The translations under genes and the position numbers were made by a program. A DNA stretch of 64,000 nucleotides from Azospira sp. I13 (GTDB taxonomy: Bacteria; Pseudomonadota; Gammaproteobacteria; Burkholderiales; Rhodocyclaceae). The stretch spans positions 1 through 64,000 of the forward strand of contig NZ_BFBP01000003.1 in NCBI RefSeq assembly GCF_003112695.1, read 5' to 3'. How positions within the stretch are numbered: the stretch's first letter is position 1; each line of letters starts with the position of its first letter. Shown here piece by piece: positions 19,390 to 33,088 of this stretch. The notes below the pieces were generated by a model, which saw only the letters and a program-made list of their open reading frames with translations, made no database searches and was not told the origin of the DNA.

Positions 19390-19923
19390 ATGAATCGCCT
19401 TTCTAGCCTTGCCTTAGATGCAATTTTCCCCCGTGGTTCCCGGACTCCCCTGGCAGCTCTCGTTCTGACGGCTGCTCTGGCTGGCTGTTCCGTACCCCGC
19501 CTTGTTACCGAATACAAGATTGATGTGCAGCAGGGCAATGTCCTGAGTCAGGATGCTGTCGCCCAGTTGCGCCCGGGTCTGAGCAAGGACCAGGTGCGTT
19601 ATATCCTGGGAACACCGATGCTGATGGATATCTTCCATGGTGAGCGCTGGGACTACGTTTATCGTCTGGAAAAAGGCAAGACCGGGGAGGTGGAAACCCG
19701 CAAGTTTTCCGTCTTCTTCACTGACGGCAAGCTTGCCCGGGTAGGCGGTGACGTGGTGGCGGCCCAGGCCGGTGAGGCTGGCGCGGATGCCGTGGCACCA
19801 ACCCGGCAACAGGTGATTGACCTGGGGGCCATTCCCCAGGACGGAAGTGTGCAGGCACCGCCGCCCGAGAGTGAGAGCGAGCGGGGTTTTTTTGGACGAA
19901 TGCTGGATAAGGTTGGGCTGTAA
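19390..19923 (+). CDS. bamE: Outer membrane assembly factor BamE (SmpA/OmlA lipoprotein)
   Basis: A 177-residue lipoprotein of the BAM complex, which inserts beta-barrel proteins in the outer membrane. The signal ends in the lipobox LAGC with the acylated cysteine at 33; the mature protein shows the SmpA/OmlA core ([47 protein letters not shown]). The start is the ATG at 19390, since the upstream TTG would add residues ahead of the signal peptide. It is divergent from fur and 3 bases ahead of dapB, a pairing usual in betaproteobacteria. Confidence 0.96.
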   Translation: MNRLSSLALDAIFPRGSRTPLAALVLTAALAGCSVPRLVTEYKIDVQQGNVLSQDAVAQLRPGLSKDQVRYILGTPMLMDIFHGERWDYVYRLEKGKTGEVETRKFSVFFTDGKLARVGGDVVAAQAGEAGADAVAPTRQQVIDLGAIPQDGSVQAPPPESESERGFFGRMLDKVGL

Positions 19924-20733
<810 letters not shown>

Positions 20734-20787
20734 GGCGGTAAGCGGCGCAGTTGACCCCACTCGGGGAGATAAAGCGTCGCGCTACGA

Positions 20788-20817
20788 TTGCCCCAAAAGG
20801 GGGCTATCGGCTATAAT
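20788..20817 (+). promoter_or_regulatory. Sigma-70 promoter of carAB
   Basis: TTGCCC (20788-20793), an 18-base spacer and a perfect TATAAT (20812-20817). It predicts a carA leader of about 150 bases, long enough for regulation. Confidence 0.75.
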
Positions 20818-20842
20818 CGGGCGGTTAAAAAATCAATTCGTG

Positions 20843-20873
20843 AAAGCGGGAGGGCGCCAGTCCATCCCGCTTT
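20843..20873 (+). other. Hairpin in the carAB leader
   Basis: A 9-bp perfect inverted repeat, AAAGCGGGA (20843-20851) and TCCCGCTTT (20865-20873), starting about 20 bases after the predicted transcription start. Only three T's follow, so it is not a strong terminator. Immediately after it a 14-codon open frame (20878-20922, beginning ATG TAC CTC GTG) has no Shine-Dalgarno. A role in pyrimidine or arginine control is possible but unproven. Confidence 0.5.
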
Positions 20874-20975
20874 GCGTATGTACCTCGTGAAATCGGCCTG
20901 TTGTGTTATCGGGCTCGTCTAACGGGTGCATAGAGCGCACCGAGAGTGTCACGAATTCGCCGCCCGGAGTCTTTT

Positions 20976-22124
20976 GTGTCCCTGCTTCCTGCCTTTTCGC
21001 CCGCCCTGCTCGCCCTGGCCGACGGCACCGTGTTCCGCGGTTACGCCATCGGTGCCGAGGGTGTGACTAGCGGTGAAGTGGTGTTCAACACGGCCATGAC
21101 CGGTTATCAGGAAATCCTGACCGACCCGTCCTACTGCCGTCAGATTGTCACCCTCACCTATCCCCACATCGGTAACACCGGCTGCAACGCCGAGGACTTC
21201 GAGTCCCGCGCCAACTTCGCCGCCGGCTTGGTCATTCGCGACCTGCCGATCCGCGCCTCCAACTGGCGTCTGCAGGACACCCTGCCCGATTACCTTAAGA
21301 AGTACGGCATCGTTGCCATCGCCGGCATCGACACCCGCAAGCTCACCCGCATCCTGCGGGAAAAGGGCGCTCAGGCTGGCTGTATCATCGCCGGTGCGGT
21401 GGATGAGGCCAAGGCCCTGGCCGAAGCCAAGGCTTTCCCCGGCCTGGCCGGCATGGACCTGGCCAAGGTGGTGAGCGTCGATTCCCCCTACGCCTTCAGC
21501 GAAGGCGAATGGACCCTGAAGGGCTACGAAGCCGCCCCCGCCGCCAAGTTCAAAGTGGTGGCCTACGACTACGGCGTCAAGACCAACATCCTGCGTATGC
21601 TGGCGGCCCGCGGCTGCGATGTCACCGTGGTGCCGGCCCAGACCCCGGCGGCCGAGGTGCTGAAGTACAAGCCGGATGGCGTCTTCCTCTCCAACGGCCC
21701 CGGCGACCCCGAGCCCTGCGACTACGCTATCACTGCCATCCGTGAAATCCTGGCGGCCGGCGTGCCCACCTACGGCATCTGCCTGGGTCACCAGCTGCTG
21801 GCCCTGGCTTCCGGCGCCAAGACCCTGAAGATGAAGTTCGGCCACCACGGTGCCAACCATCCGGTCAAGGATCTGGACACCAATCAGGTGCTGATCACCA
21901 GCCAGAACCACGGCTTCGCCGTGGATGCGGACACCCTGCCGGCCAATGTGCGGGCGACCCACGTGTCCCTGTTCGACGGTTCCCTGCAAGGCATCGCCCG
22001 CACCGACGTGCCGGCCTTCTCCTTCCAGGGCCACCCCGAGGCGAGCCCGGGCCCCCACGACGTGGCCTATCTGTTCGACCGTTTCATCAAGCTGATGCAA
22101 GACAAAAAGGCCGAGGGAAAGTAA
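20976..22124 (+). CDS. carA: Carbamoyl-phosphate synthase small subunit (glutaminase)
   Basis: A 382-residue glutamine amidotransferase subunit that hydrolyses glutamine and channels ammonia to CarB for carbamoyl phosphate, used in pyrimidine and arginine synthesis. The N-terminal CPSase domain ([35 protein letters not shown]) precedes a class I glutaminase with the nucleophile in [12 protein letters not shown] and the histidine/glutamate pair in GHPEAS. I chose GTG at 20976 because GGAG lies six bases upstream; another GTG at 20946 adds ten non-conserved residues. It is followed 3 bases later by carB. Confidence 0.97.
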   Translation: MSLLPAFSPALLALADGTVFRGYAIGAEGVTSGEVVFNTAMTGYQEILTDPSYCRQIVTLTYPHIGNTGCNAEDFESRANFAAGLVIRDLPIRASNWRLQDTLPDYLKKYGIVAIAGIDTRKLTRILREKGAQAGCIIAGAVDEAKALAEAKAFPGLAGMDLAKVVSVDSPYAFSEGEWTLKGYEAAPAAKFKVVAYDYGVKTNILRMLAARGCDVTVVPAQTPAAEVLKYKPDGVFLSNGPGDPEPCDYAITAIREILAAGVPTYGICLGHQLLALASGAKTLKMKFGHHGANHPVKDLDTNQVLITSQNHGFAVDADTLPANVRATHVSLFDGSLQGIARTDVPAFSFQGHPEASPGPHDVAYLFDRFIKLMQDKKAEGK

Positions 22125-22127
22125 CTC

Positions 22128-25334
<3,207 letters not shown>

Positions 25335-25350
25335 TCAACCCTAAACCCTG

Positions 25351-25387
25351 CCGCCGGGAACGCCCTATTTGGGGCGCCGGCGGTTTT
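25351..25387 (+). terminator. Terminator after carB
   Basis: CCGCCGG (25351-25357) pairs with CCGGCGG (25377-25383), with an inner CGCCC/GGGGCG stem, followed by TTTT. It separates carAB from greA. Confidence 0.8.
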
Positions 25388-25406
25388 GCTTTGATAGACA
25401 CGCGCT

Positions 25407-25883
25407 ATGAGCAAGACTCCTCTGACCGTTAAAGGCGCTGAAAAACTTCGCGCCGAACTGCACCGCCTGAAGACGGTGGACCGGCCCAGCGTCATCGCCG
25501 CCATCGCTGAAGCCCGCTCCCATGGCGACCTCTCGGAAAATGCCGAGTACGATGCCGCCAAGGAGCGCCAGGGGTTCATCGAAGGACGTATTCAGGAAGT
25601 GGAAGGCAAGCTGGGGCATTCCCAAATCATTGATCCCCAGGCGCTGGATGCGGATGGGCGCTGTGTTTTTGGTGCCACCGTGGATATCGAGGACCAAGAT
25701 TCCGGTGATCAGGTGACTTACCAGATCGTTGGTGAGGATGAGGCGGACATCAAGGAAGGCAAGATTTCCTTCAGTTCCCCCATGGCCCGGGCCCTTATCG
25801 GCAAGTACGCCGGTGATATCGCCCAGGTTCAGGCCCCTGGCGGTCTGCGGGAATACGAAATCCTGGATGTGCGCTACGTCTAA
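25407..25883 (+). CDS. greA: Transcription elongation factor GreA
   Basis: A 158-residue GreA, which enters the RNA polymerase secondary channel and stimulates cleavage of backtracked RNA. The N-terminal coiled coil has the acidic tip ([18 protein letters not shown], with conserved D and E), and the C-terminal FKBP-like domain ends [13 protein letters not shown]. It has its own space after the carB terminator. The carB-greA order is common in betaproteobacteria. Confidence 0.98.
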   Translation: MSKTPLTVKGAEKLRAELHRLKTVDRPSVIAAIAEARSHGDLSENAEYDAAKERQGFIEGRIQEVEGKLGHSQIIDPQALDADGRCVFGATVDIEDQDSGDQVTYQIVGEDEADIKEGKISFSSPMARALIGKYAGDIAQVQAPGGLREYEILDVRYV

Positions 25884-26034
25884 CTCCGGGAATTGCGGCG
25901 CCTTTCCTTGCTGCCTCTGCCTTTCGTACCGTTGTCGGTCATGCCCGGAGCAATGACCACTCTTTTGGCCCCTTCGCGCTTTTTCGCCATTGGTGAGAAA
26001 TGTTGATGGGGCCGAATCATTCCGGGGTGTGCCT

Positions 26035-26526
26035 GTGAGGCAGCCTGGTCACATTGTTGATGCTCTGGCGCGCACGGCCCTGGTGATATGGCTTGGCGGC
26101 TTGTGGGCGGTTGGCTACCTAGTGGCTCCGATCCTCTTTGGTAGCCTGCCCCGCTTGCAGGCCGGGGAGATTGCCGGTCGGCTGTTTGCCTTCATTGCCT
26201 GGATCGGGCTGATGGTCGGCGCCGGGTTATTGGTCTACGGGCGCCGCTATTTTCCGGCGGGCCGCCAGCGGCAATGGCGCCTATGGCTGTTGGGCCTGAT
26301 GTGGCTTTTGGCGGCTTTCCAACTTTTCTGGTTCCAGCCGGTGATTGCCGAGATCAAGGCCCACCTGCCGCCATTGCGCGACGATGTGGTGACCTTGGGG
26401 GCGGAGTTCGCCCGTTGGCATGGCATTTCCAGTGCAGCTTATCTGCTGCAAAGTCTGGCCGGGCTGGCCCTGCTATTTTTCGGGGGAGTGGAGCGGGAGT
26501 GGTTCCGGAGGCAAGCCAGTGGCTGA
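26035..26526 (+). CDS. DUF4149-like four-helix membrane protein
   Basis: A 163-residue inner-membrane protein of unknown function. It has about four hydrophobic segments: LVIWLGGLWAVGYLVAP, FAFIAWIGLMVGAGLLVY, WLLGLMWLLAAFQLFWF and SAAYLLQSLAGLALLFF, with the extracytoplasmic loop FQPVIAEIKAHLPP and the RWHGISSAAYLLQS segment typical of DUF4149 proteins. I placed the start at GTG 26035 (MRQPGHIVDALAR), preceded by GGGGTG; the TTG at 25990 would add 15 non-hydrophobic residues. It converges with yhbY, whose stop is 22 bases away. Confidence 0.8.
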   Translation: MRQPGHIVDALARTALVIWLGGLWAVGYLVAPILFGSLPRLQAGEIAGRLFAFIAWIGLMVGAGLLVYGRRYFPAGRQRQWRLWLLGLMWLLAAFQLFWFQPVIAEIKAHLPPLRDDVVTLGAEFARWHGISSAAYLLQSLAGLALLFFGGVEREWFRRQASG

Positions 26527-26547
26527 CCTCCGGTGGCGGGCGAGGCC

Positions 26548-26907
26548 TCAGGCCTGGAAGCTACGCTTGGTGCGGCGGGGTTCGCTACGGCGGCGGGAGG
26601 GGGCGGCAGCCTTGTTAACCGGTTGGCCGGATTCGTCCAGCTCCGGACGCCACAGAACCAACAGTTTGCCGATATGCTGCACCGGGGCAGCATTGAGTTG
26701 CTGGCAGATTTCCTGGAGGAATTGTTCCCGCTCCTCCCGGTTGTCGTTGTACACCCGGACCTTGATCAGCTCATGGCTCTTCAGGGAGGCGTCGATCTCC
26801 TTCATCACCCCTTCAGAGAGGCCGTTCTGGCTGATGCTGACGACGGGGTTGAGGGAATGGGCCCGGGCCTTGAGGGCGCGGCGCTGTTCGGCATTGAGGG
26901 AAAGCAT
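26548..26907 (-). CDS. yhbY: Ribosome-assembly RNA-binding protein YhbY (CRS1-YhbY domain)
   Basis: A 119-residue protein. Residues 1-95 are the YhbY fold (LSLNAEQRRALKARAHSLNP, VSISQNGLSEGVMKEID, HELIKVRVYNDNREERE), which binds pre-50S particles. The remaining tail is very basic (RRRSEPRRTKRSFQA), fitting rRNA contact. The start at 26907 matches the family; the longer frame extends into the divergent rlmE promoter. It is divergent from rlmE with only 35 bases between start codons, so the two promoters must overlap. Confidence 0.93.
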   Translation of the reverse strand: MLSLNAEQRRALKARAHSLNPVVSISQNGLSEGVMKEIDASLKSHELIKVRVYNDNREEREQFLQEICQQLNAAPVQHIGKLLVLWRPELDESGQPVNKAAAPSRRRSEPRRTKRSFQA

Positions 26908-26942
26908 AGGAAACACCTGATTCAAAACGCGGATTCTACTGG

Positions 26943-27560
26943 ATGGCACGTTCCAAGACCAGCAAGGCGTGGCTGCAAGAACACGTCAATGACCACTATG
27001 TCCATATGGCCAAGGCCGAGGGCTGGCGTTCCCGCGCCTCCTTCAAGCTGTTGGAGATCGACGACAAGGACAAGCTGCTCAAACCCGGCGAGGTAGTGGT
27101 GGACCTGGGGGCCGCGCCTGGCGGCTGGTCCCAGGTTGCCAAGCAGCGGGTCGGGGAGGGCGGCAAGGTGTTCGCCATCGACCTTCTGGAGATGCAGGGC
27201 ATTGCCGGCGTCGACTTCATGCAGGGGGATTTCCGAGAAGAAACCGTGCTACGGGAGTTTGAAGCCCGCCTGGATGGTCGCCGTGTCGGGCTTGTACTTT
27301 CCGATATGGCCCCCAATATATCGGGAGTGAATGTTTCTGATCAGGCCCGTTCCATCTATCTGTGCGAACTGGCCCTGGAGTTTGCCCGGGAGCATTTGAA
27401 ACCGGATGGCGCCTTCCTGGTCAAAGTTTTTCAGGGGAGCGGTTTCAACGAATTCCTTGCGGCAATGCGGGAGACGTTCGAGGTGGTTGCCACCCGCAAG
27501 CCCAAATCGTCCCGGGATCGGAGTCCGGAACTTTATCTCCTCGGACGCCGCCTGAAGTAA
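26943..27560 (+). CDS. rlmE: 23S rRNA (uridine-2'-O)-methyltransferase RlmE (FtsJ/RrmJ)
   Basis: A 205-residue SAM-dependent methyltransferase that modifies U2552 in the A loop of 23S rRNA, a late 50S assembly step. The SAM site [15 protein letters not shown] and the catalytic K-D-K-E set ([30 protein letters not shown]) are visible. In E. coli and here it precedes ftsH, and its expression is heat-inducible in E. coli; I see no sigma-32 site in the 35-base gap. Confidence 0.97.
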   Translation: MARSKTSKAWLQEHVNDHYVHMAKAEGWRSRASFKLLEIDDKDKLLKPGEVVVDLGAAPGGWSQVAKQRVGEGGKVFAIDLLEMQGIAGVDFMQGDFREETVLREFEARLDGRRVGLVLSDMAPNISGVNVSDQARSIYLCELALEFAREHLKPDGAFLVKVFQGSGFNEFLAAMRETFEVVATRKPKSSRDRSPELYLLGRRLK

Positions 27561-27676
27561 GGGGCTTCTTTGCCGGCGAGTCTGCTGAAATGCAGGGTTT
27601 TCGGTTTAGAATGGCCTATTCGCAGCAATCGTGGCATTCGAGGTAGAGCCGTCTGCGTACGGCGAGAGGAGCACAC

Positions 27677-29560
27677 TTGAACAATATGTTTAAAAACCTG
27701 GCTATCTGGCTGGTTATCGGCTTGGTCCTGATGACGGTATTCAACCAGTTCAATACCCGTCAGGTCGCCCAAGGGTCCATGGAGTACTCCCAGTTCATTG
27801 AGGAGGTGAAATCCGGTCGGATTTCCAAGGTGGTGATGGAGGGGCGCACCCTCAAGGCCACGACCTCCGAGGGCAAGCGTGTGACCTCTTACTCGCCCGG
27901 CGATATCTGGCTGGTGTCCGACCTGCTCAAGTACGGTGTCAAGATTGAAGCCAAGCCGGAAGAAGAGCCTTCCATGCTGATGAGCATTTTCGTTAGCTGG
28001 TTCCCCATGCTGCTGCTGATCGGCGTCTGGGTCTTCTTCATGCGCCAAATGCAGGGCGGCGGTAAAGGCGGGGCTTTCTCCTTCGGCAAGTCCAAGGCCC
28101 GTATGCTGGATGACTCCAACAACACCGTGACTTTCGCCGATGTGGCCGGTTGCGATGAGGCCAAGGAAGAGGTCTCCGAGCTGGTGGACTTCCTGCGGGA
28201 TCCCTCCAAGTTCCAGAAGCTGGGTGGGCGCATTCCCAAGGGCGTGCTGATGGTGGGCAACCCGGGGACGGGCAAGACCCTGCTGGCCAAGGCCATCGCC
28301 GGTGAAGCCAAGGTGCCCTTCTTCTCTATCTCCGGTTCCGATTTCGTGGAAATGTTCGTTGGCGTGGGTGCGGCCCGGGTCCGCGACATGTTCGAAAACG
28401 CCAAGAAACACGCGCCCTGCATCATTTTCATCGACGAAATCGATGCCGTTGGCCGCCAGCGTGGCGCCGGCCTGGGCGGTGGTAACGACGAGCGGGAGCA
28501 GACGCTGAACCAGCTGTTGGTGGAAATGGACGGTTTCGAGGGCCACACCGGCATCATCGTCATCGCTGCCACCAACCGTCCCGACGTACTGGACCCCGCC
28601 CTGCTGCGCCCGGGCCGTTTCGACCGCCAGGTGGTGGTGCCCCTACCCGATATCCGCGGCCGTGAGGAAATCCTCAAGGTGCACATGCGCAAGGTGCCGG
28701 TGGATGGTGACGTGCGAGCTGACATTATTGCCCGCGGTACTCCCGGTTTTTCCGGTGCTGACCTGGCCAATCTGGTCAATGAAGCGGCACTGTTCGCTGC
28801 CCGGTCCAACAAGCGTCTGGTGGACATGGACGACTTCGAAAAGGCCAAGGACAAGATCATGATGGGTGCCGAGCGCCGCAGCATGGTCATGAGCGAGGAC
28901 GAAAAACGCAACACGGCCTATCACGAGTCCGGTCATGCGGTAGTGGCCAAGCTGCTGCCCAAGGCTGATCCGGTGCACAAGGTCACCATCATTCCCCGCG
29001 GCCGTGCCCTGGGTGTGACCATGCAGCTGCCGGAAGAAGACCGCTACGCCTACGACCGAGAATACCTGATGAATCGCATCGCCATTCTCTTTGGCGGCCG
29101 TATCGCGGAAGAGGTGTTCATGAACCAGATGACCACCGGCGCTTCCAACGACTTCGAGCGGGCCACCCAGATGGCTCGGGACATGGTCACTCGCTATGGC
29201 ATGACCGATGCCCTGGGTCCCATGGTCTACGGCGAGAACGAGGGTGAAGTGTTCCTGGGTCGTTCTGTGACCACCCACAAGAACATGTCCGAAGCCACCA
29301 TGCAGCTGGTGGACAAGGAAATCCGCCGCATCATCGACCAGCAGTACGGTCTGGCCCGCAAGCTGTTGGAAGACAATCGGGACAAGGTGGAAGCCATGAC
29401 CGCCGCCCTGCTGGAGTGGGAAACCATCGATGCCGAGCAGATCAACGACATCATGGAAGGCAAGACTCCCCGCCCGCCCAAGGCCACTCAGACGCCGCCC
29501 AAGTCGTCCCCGGACAACAACTCTCCCGGGGCTGCACCGAGCGCCGCCGCTACGGCCTAA
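27677..29560 (+). CDS. ftsH: ATP-dependent zinc metalloprotease FtsH
   Basis: A 627-residue membrane AAA+ protease that degrades sigma-32, LpxC and misassembled membrane proteins. Two N-terminal helices (7-23 and about 101-121) flank a small periplasmic domain. Walker A is GNPGTGKT (194-201; the second residue is N where P is usual), Walker B is IIFIDEIDA, and the zinc site is HESGH (416-420). The start is TTG at 27677, supported by AGGAG five bases upstream; the ATG at 27686 is spaced too far. It is downstream of rlmE and ends before a strong terminator. Confidence 0.98.
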   Translation: MNNMFKNLAIWLVIGLVLMTVFNQFNTRQVAQGSMEYSQFIEEVKSGRISKVVMEGRTLKATTSEGKRVTSYSPGDIWLVSDLLKYGVKIEAKPEEEPSMLMSIFVSWFPMLLLIGVWVFFMRQMQGGGKGGAFSFGKSKARMLDDSNNTVTFADVAGCDEAKEEVSELVDFLRDPSKFQKLGGRIPKGVLMVGNPGTGKTLLAKAIAGEAKVPFFSISGSDFVEMFVGVGAARVRDMFENAKKHAPCIIFIDEIDAVGRQRGAGLGGGNDEREQTLNQLLVEMDGFEGHTGIIVIAATNRPDVLDPALLRPGRFDRQVVVPLPDIRGREEILKVHMRKVPVDGDVRADIIARGTPGFSGADLANLVNEAALFAARSNKRLVDMDDFEKAKDKIMMGAERRSMVMSEDEKRNTAYHESGHAVVAKLLPKADPVHKVTIIPRGRALGVTMQLPEEDRYAYDREYLMNRIAILFGGRIAEEVFMNQMTTGASNDFERATQMARDMVTRYGMTDALGPMVYGENEGEVFLGRSVTTHKNMSEATMQLVDKEIRRIIDQQYGLARKLLEDNRDKVEAMTAALLEWETIDAEQINDIMEGKTPRPPKATQTPPKSSPDNNSPGAAPSAAATA

Positions 29561-29581
29561 GCCGCCAGGCGTTACAATACG

Positions 29582-29616
29582 AGGCCGGAAGGATGATCCT
29601 TCCGGCCTTTTTCTTT
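29582..29616 (+). terminator. Rho-independent terminator after ftsH
   Basis: A 12-bp perfect stem, AGGCCGGAAGGA (29582-29593) and TCCTTCCGGCCT (29597-29608), with a 3-base loop followed by a T-rich run. It lies only 12 bases ahead of the folP start, so folP relies on read-through or a promoter buried in this stretch. Confidence 0.93.
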
Positions 29617-29627
29617 GTGTGATCCCC

Positions 29628-30461
29628 ATGTCTTTCCTCCGTTGCGGCAACTACCGCCTGGCCCTGGACCGTCCCCTGGTCATGGGCATCGTCAACCTGA
29701 CGCCCGACTCCTTTTCCGGTGACGGCCTGGCAACCGACGCGGATCGGGCCCTGGCCCATGCCCGGGCGCAAATTGCAGCGGGAGCCGATATCCTAGACCT
29801 GGGGGCCGAATCCACCCGGCCGGGAGCTGAACCCGCCACGGCAGCCCAGGAGCTGGCGCGCCTGCTGCCCGTCCTGGATGGGCTCAAAGATTGCGGAGTG
29901 CCGCTTTCCGTCGATACCTACAAGCCCGAGGTGATGGTGGCGGTACTGGCCGCGGGGGCCGATATGATCAACGACATTGCCGCCCTGCAGCATCCGGGAG
30001 CCCTGGAGGCCGTGGCAGCCTCATCCTGCGGCATCTGCCTCATGCATATGCAGGGGGAGCCCCGCACCATGCAGCAGCAGCCGGTTTATGGGGATGTGGT
30101 AGCGGAAGTCCGGGCTTTCCTGGCCGAGCGTGTATCGGCCGCTCGGGCAGCGGGCATCGCGGCAGATCGCCTGGTGCTCGATCCGGGTTTTGGCTTTGGC
30201 AAGCACCTGGATCACAACCTGGAGCTGTTGCGCCGCCTGCCGGAAACCACTGTGGACGGCCTGCCGGTGCTGGCCGGCATGTCCCGCAAGTCCATGCTGG
30301 GCGCCCTCACCGGGCAGCCGGTGGAGGCCCGCCTGGGGGCCAGCATTGCCGCCCATCTTCAGGCTGCCCGCCTGGGGGCCCGCATCCTGCGCGTCCATGA
30401 TGTGGCTGCCATGCGGGATGCCCTGACCGTCTGGCAGGCGGTTTCTCCCTGGAACCAATGA
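29628..30461 (+). CDS. folP: Dihydropteroate synthase
   Basis: A 277-residue folate-pathway enzyme joining p-aminobenzoate to hydroxymethyl-dihydropterin pyrophosphate; the target of sulfonamides. Signatures are MGIVNLTPDSFSGDG near residue 20 and LDLGAESTRPGA, with the C-terminal GMSRKSMLGALTG and the barrel-closing RVHDVAAM. The start at 29628 is the family start; the long upstream frame overlaps ftsH and is rejected. It is followed 46 bases later by glmM, as in E. coli. Confidence 0.97.
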   Translation: MSFLRCGNYRLALDRPLVMGIVNLTPDSFSGDGLATDADRALAHARAQIAAGADILDLGAESTRPGAEPATAAQELARLLPVLDGLKDCGVPLSVDTYKPEVMVAVLAAGADMINDIAALQHPGALEAVAASSCGICLMHMQGEPRTMQQQPVYGDVVAEVRAFLAERVSAARAAGIAADRLVLDPGFGFGKHLDHNLELLRRLPETTVDGLPVLAGMSRKSMLGALTGQPVEARLGASIAAHLQAARLGARILRVHDVAAMRDALTVWQAVSPWNQ

Positions 30462-30507
30462 TTCCTCAATGTAGCCCTTCGGGCCTGAGAACTAGCGAGA
30501 ACAGAAC

Positions 30508-31863
30508 ATGAGCAGAAAATACTTCGGTACCGACGGTGTGCGTGGCAGGGTAGGGGAGAGCCCCATCACTCCAGATTTCGCCATGCGTCTCGGCTACAGC
30601 GCCGGCCAGGTATTGGTGGCACAACATGGCCTGCCGGCGGGGGAGCGCCCGGCGGTACTCATCGGTAAGGACACGCGGATTTCCGGCTACATGCTGGAAG
30701 CTGCCCTGGAGGCCGGCTTTTCCGCCGCCGGCGTGGATGTCTGCCTGGTCGGCCCCATGCCGACCCCGGCTGTGGCCTACCTGACCCGGGCCCTGCGCCT
30801 TCAGGCCGGTATTGTCATTTCTGCCTCCCACAACCCCTACTACGATAACGGCATCAAGTTTTTCTCAGCCCAGGGGGCCAAGCTGCCCGATGTGGTGGAG
30901 CAGGCCATCGAGGCCGGCGTGGAGGCGCCCATGGGCTGTGTTGCCTCGGATCGCCTCGGCAAGGCCCGGCGCATTGAAGATGCCCGGGGTCGTTACATCG
31001 AGTTCTGCAAAAGCACCTTTCCCAACGACCTGGATTTGCGGGGCCTGAAAATCGTGGTGGATTGCGCCCATGGTGCGGCCTATCACATTGCTCCCCATGT
31101 CTTTCATGAGTTGGGGGCGGAGGTGATCTCCATCGGCAGCCAGCCGGATGGACTGAACATCAACGCCGCCGTGGGCGCTACCGCCCCCAAGGCCCTGCGG
31201 GAAGCCGTGCTGGCTCAAAGGGCGGACCTGGGCATTGCCCTCGATGGTGACGGCGACCGGCTGGTGATGGTGGATCAGGTGGGCAATATCTACGATGGCG
31301 ACCAGCTGCTCTATGCCATCGTTCGCAGCCGCCTGCTCCAGGGGCCGGTGGCGGGCGTTGTCGGTACCCTGATGACCAATCTGGCCCTGGAAGATGCCTT
31401 GCGGCAGGACGGCATTCCCTTTGCCCGGGCTGCGGTGGGGGACCGTTACGTGCTCGAAATGCTGGTTGCCCGGGGCTGGCTCTACGGTGGGGAAAATTCC
31501 GGCCACATCCTCTGTCTTGACCGCCATACCACCGGCGACGGCATTGTTGCCGCCCTGCAGGTCCTGGCTGGTCTGCGCCAACAAGGCGGCAGTCTGGAAG
31601 CGCTGCTTGGTGGATTGCGCCTGTACCCGCAAAAGCTGATCAATGTCCCCATGCCCAAGGGCTTCCCCTGGCGGGACAGCCCGGCCATTGCCAAGGCCCA
31701 ACAGGCGGTGGAGGCCGAGCTGCAGGAAACTGGTCGGGTGTTGCTGCGGGCTTCCGGCACCGAGCCCCTGTTGCGGGTGATGGTGGAAGGGCGGGACGAG
31801 GCCCTCATTACCCGTCTGGCAGAAAGCCTGGCGGCGGCGGTGGCGACAGCAGTGGGCGCCTGA
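30508..31863 (+). CDS. glmM: Phosphoglucosamine mutase
   Basis: A 451-residue alpha-D-phosphohexomutase converting glucosamine-6-phosphate to glucosamine-1-phosphate for UDP-GlcNAc, hence peptidoglycan and LPS. It starts [12 protein letters not shown]; the phosphorylated serine sits in [19 protein letters not shown], metal ligands in DGDGDR and the sugar loop in GGENSGHIL. It is downstream of folP with a 46-base gap. Confidence 0.98.
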   Translation: MSRKYFGTDGVRGRVGESPITPDFAMRLGYSAGQVLVAQHGLPAGERPAVLIGKDTRISGYMLEAALEAGFSAAGVDVCLVGPMPTPAVAYLTRALRLQAGIVISASHNPYYDNGIKFFSAQGAKLPDVVEQAIEAGVEAPMGCVASDRLGKARRIEDARGRYIEFCKSTFPNDLDLRGLKIVVDCAHGAAYHIAPHVFHELGAEVISIGSQPDGLNINAAVGATAPKALREAVLAQRADLGIALDGDGDRLVMVDQVGNIYDGDQLLYAIVRSRLLQGPVAGVVGTLMTNLALEDALRQDGIPFARAAVGDRYVLEMLVARGWLYGGENSGHILCLDRHTTGDGIVAALQVLAGLRQQGGSLEALLGGLRLYPQKLINVPMPKGFPWRDSPAIAKAQQAVEAELQETGRVLLRASGTEPLLRVMVEGRDEALITRLAESLAAAVATAVGA

Positions 31864-31912
31864 TTGGGGGTGGGGGCTGTCTGGTTGGGGCCAGCGGGTG
31901 GTTTATTACAGA

Positions 31913-31931
31913 CATGTAACGGAAGTGTAAT
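31913..31931 (+). promoter_or_regulatory. Candidate Pho box upstream of pstS
   Basis: TGTAAC (31915-31920) and TGTAAT (31926-31931) recur with an 11-base period, the spacing of PhoB half-sites. The match to the enteric consensus (CTGTCAT repeats) is only partial. It lies about 75 bases upstream of the pstS start, where PhoB activation is expected. Confidence 0.45.
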
Positions 31932-32006
31932 AGTGGGTAGGTAGACTCCGTCGGGTGCTGCAATGCAATGTTGTGTGCGTTTAACCCCTCCCAAGGAGAA
32001 AACCCG

Positions 32007-32999
32007 ATGAAATTCGCCAAACTCACCGTCGCCCTGGGTCTTGCTGGCCTGGCCCTCTCCAGCGTCGCCCATGCCCAGTCCGCTCTGGTGAAGGTGGATG
32101 GTTCTTCCACCGTGTACCCCATCACCGAAGCGGTGGCCGAGGATTTCCAGAAAGAAAAGAAGAACGCCATCAAGGTGACCGTTGGTATTTCCGGTACTGG
32201 CGGTGGTTTCAAGAAGTTCTGTCGTGGTGAAACCGATATTTCCAACGCTTCCCGCCCCATCCTGAAAAAGGAAATGGACGCCTGCAAGGAAACCGGTATC
32301 ACCTACTACGAACTGCCCGTGGCTTACGATGCCCTGACCGTCATCGTCAATCCCCAGAACAGCTTCATCAAGAACATGACCGTGGCTGAGCTGAAGGCCA
32401 TTTGGGAACCTGCCGCCCAGGGCAAGATCACCAACTGGAAACAGGTGAATCCGGCCTATCCGGATGTGCCCCTGAAGCTCTATGGTCCTGGCGCCGACTC
32501 CGGTACCTTCGATTACTTCACTGAAGCGGTGGTCGGCAAGGCCAAGTCTTCCCGCGGCGACTACACCGCTTCCGAAGACGACAACGTGCTGGTCCAGGGT
32601 GTTTCCCGCGACAAGGGCGGTCTGGGCTACTTCGGCTATGCCTACTTCATCGAAAACCAGAAAAAGCTGAAGGCTGTGGCGGTGGATAACGGCAAGGGTG
32701 GCGTTCTGCCTTCCCCGGAAACCGTTGAGAACGGCACCTATGCTCCCCTGTCCCGCCCCATCTTCATCTACGTCAATGCCAAGTCCCTGGACAAGCCTGA
32801 GGTCAAGGAGTTCGTGGAGTTCTACATGAAGAACGCCCCGAAGCTGGTCAAGGAAGTGAAGTATGTGGCACTGCCGGCCAAGGTGTATGAGGCCAACAAG
32901 GAACACATGGCCAAGAAGAAGATCGGCACCGTGTATGGCGGCGTCGAGGCTGTCGGCATGAAGATCGAAGAGCTGATCAAGCGGGAAGCCCAGCTGTAA
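32007..32999 (+). CDS. pstS: Phosphate ABC transporter, periplasmic phosphate-binding protein PstS
   Basis: A 330-residue secreted phosphate-binding protein. The start at 32007 has AAGGAG upstream and opens a signal peptide (MKFAKLTVALGLAGLALSS, ending VAHA). The mature protein begins with the phosphate-site loop VKVDGSSTVYPITEAV; SGTGGGFKKFCRGETDISNASR and GPGADSGTFDYFTEAV complete the anion-binding pocket of the longer SphX-type PstS. It is followed by two GC hairpins and then pstC, consistent with PstS being made in excess over the membrane part. Confidence 0.97.
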   Translation: MKFAKLTVALGLAGLALSSVAHAQSALVKVDGSSTVYPITEAVAEDFQKEKKNAIKVTVGISGTGGGFKKFCRGETDISNASRPILKKEMDACKETGITYYELPVAYDALTVIVNPQNSFIKNMTVAELKAIWEPAAQGKITNWKQVNPAYPDVPLKLYGPGADSGTFDYFTEAVVGKAKSSRGDYTASEDDNVLVQGVSRDKGGLGYFGYAYFIENQKKLKAVAVDNGKGGVLPSPETVENGTYAPLSRPIFIYVNAKSLDKPEVKEFVEFYMKNAPKLVKEVKYVALPAKVYEANKEHMAKKKIGTVYGGVEAVGMKIEELIKREAQL

Positions 33000-33013
33000 T
33001 TGCTCCCGGTGGG

Positions 33014-33038
33014 GCGGCCCGCATGGCGGGCCGCTTTT
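33014..33038 (+). other. Hairpin (partial terminator) between pstS and pstC
   Basis: GCGGCCCGC (33014-33022) and GCGGGCCGC (33026-33034) with a 3-base loop and four T's; a second GC-rich hairpin follows at about 33041-33063. Together they probably stabilise pstS mRNA and reduce pstCAB transcription. Confidence 0.65.
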
Positions 33039-33088
33039 CAGGCCCCCGGCATCGGCCGGGGCCATTAAAATAAGCGCCGAAACTTCCC

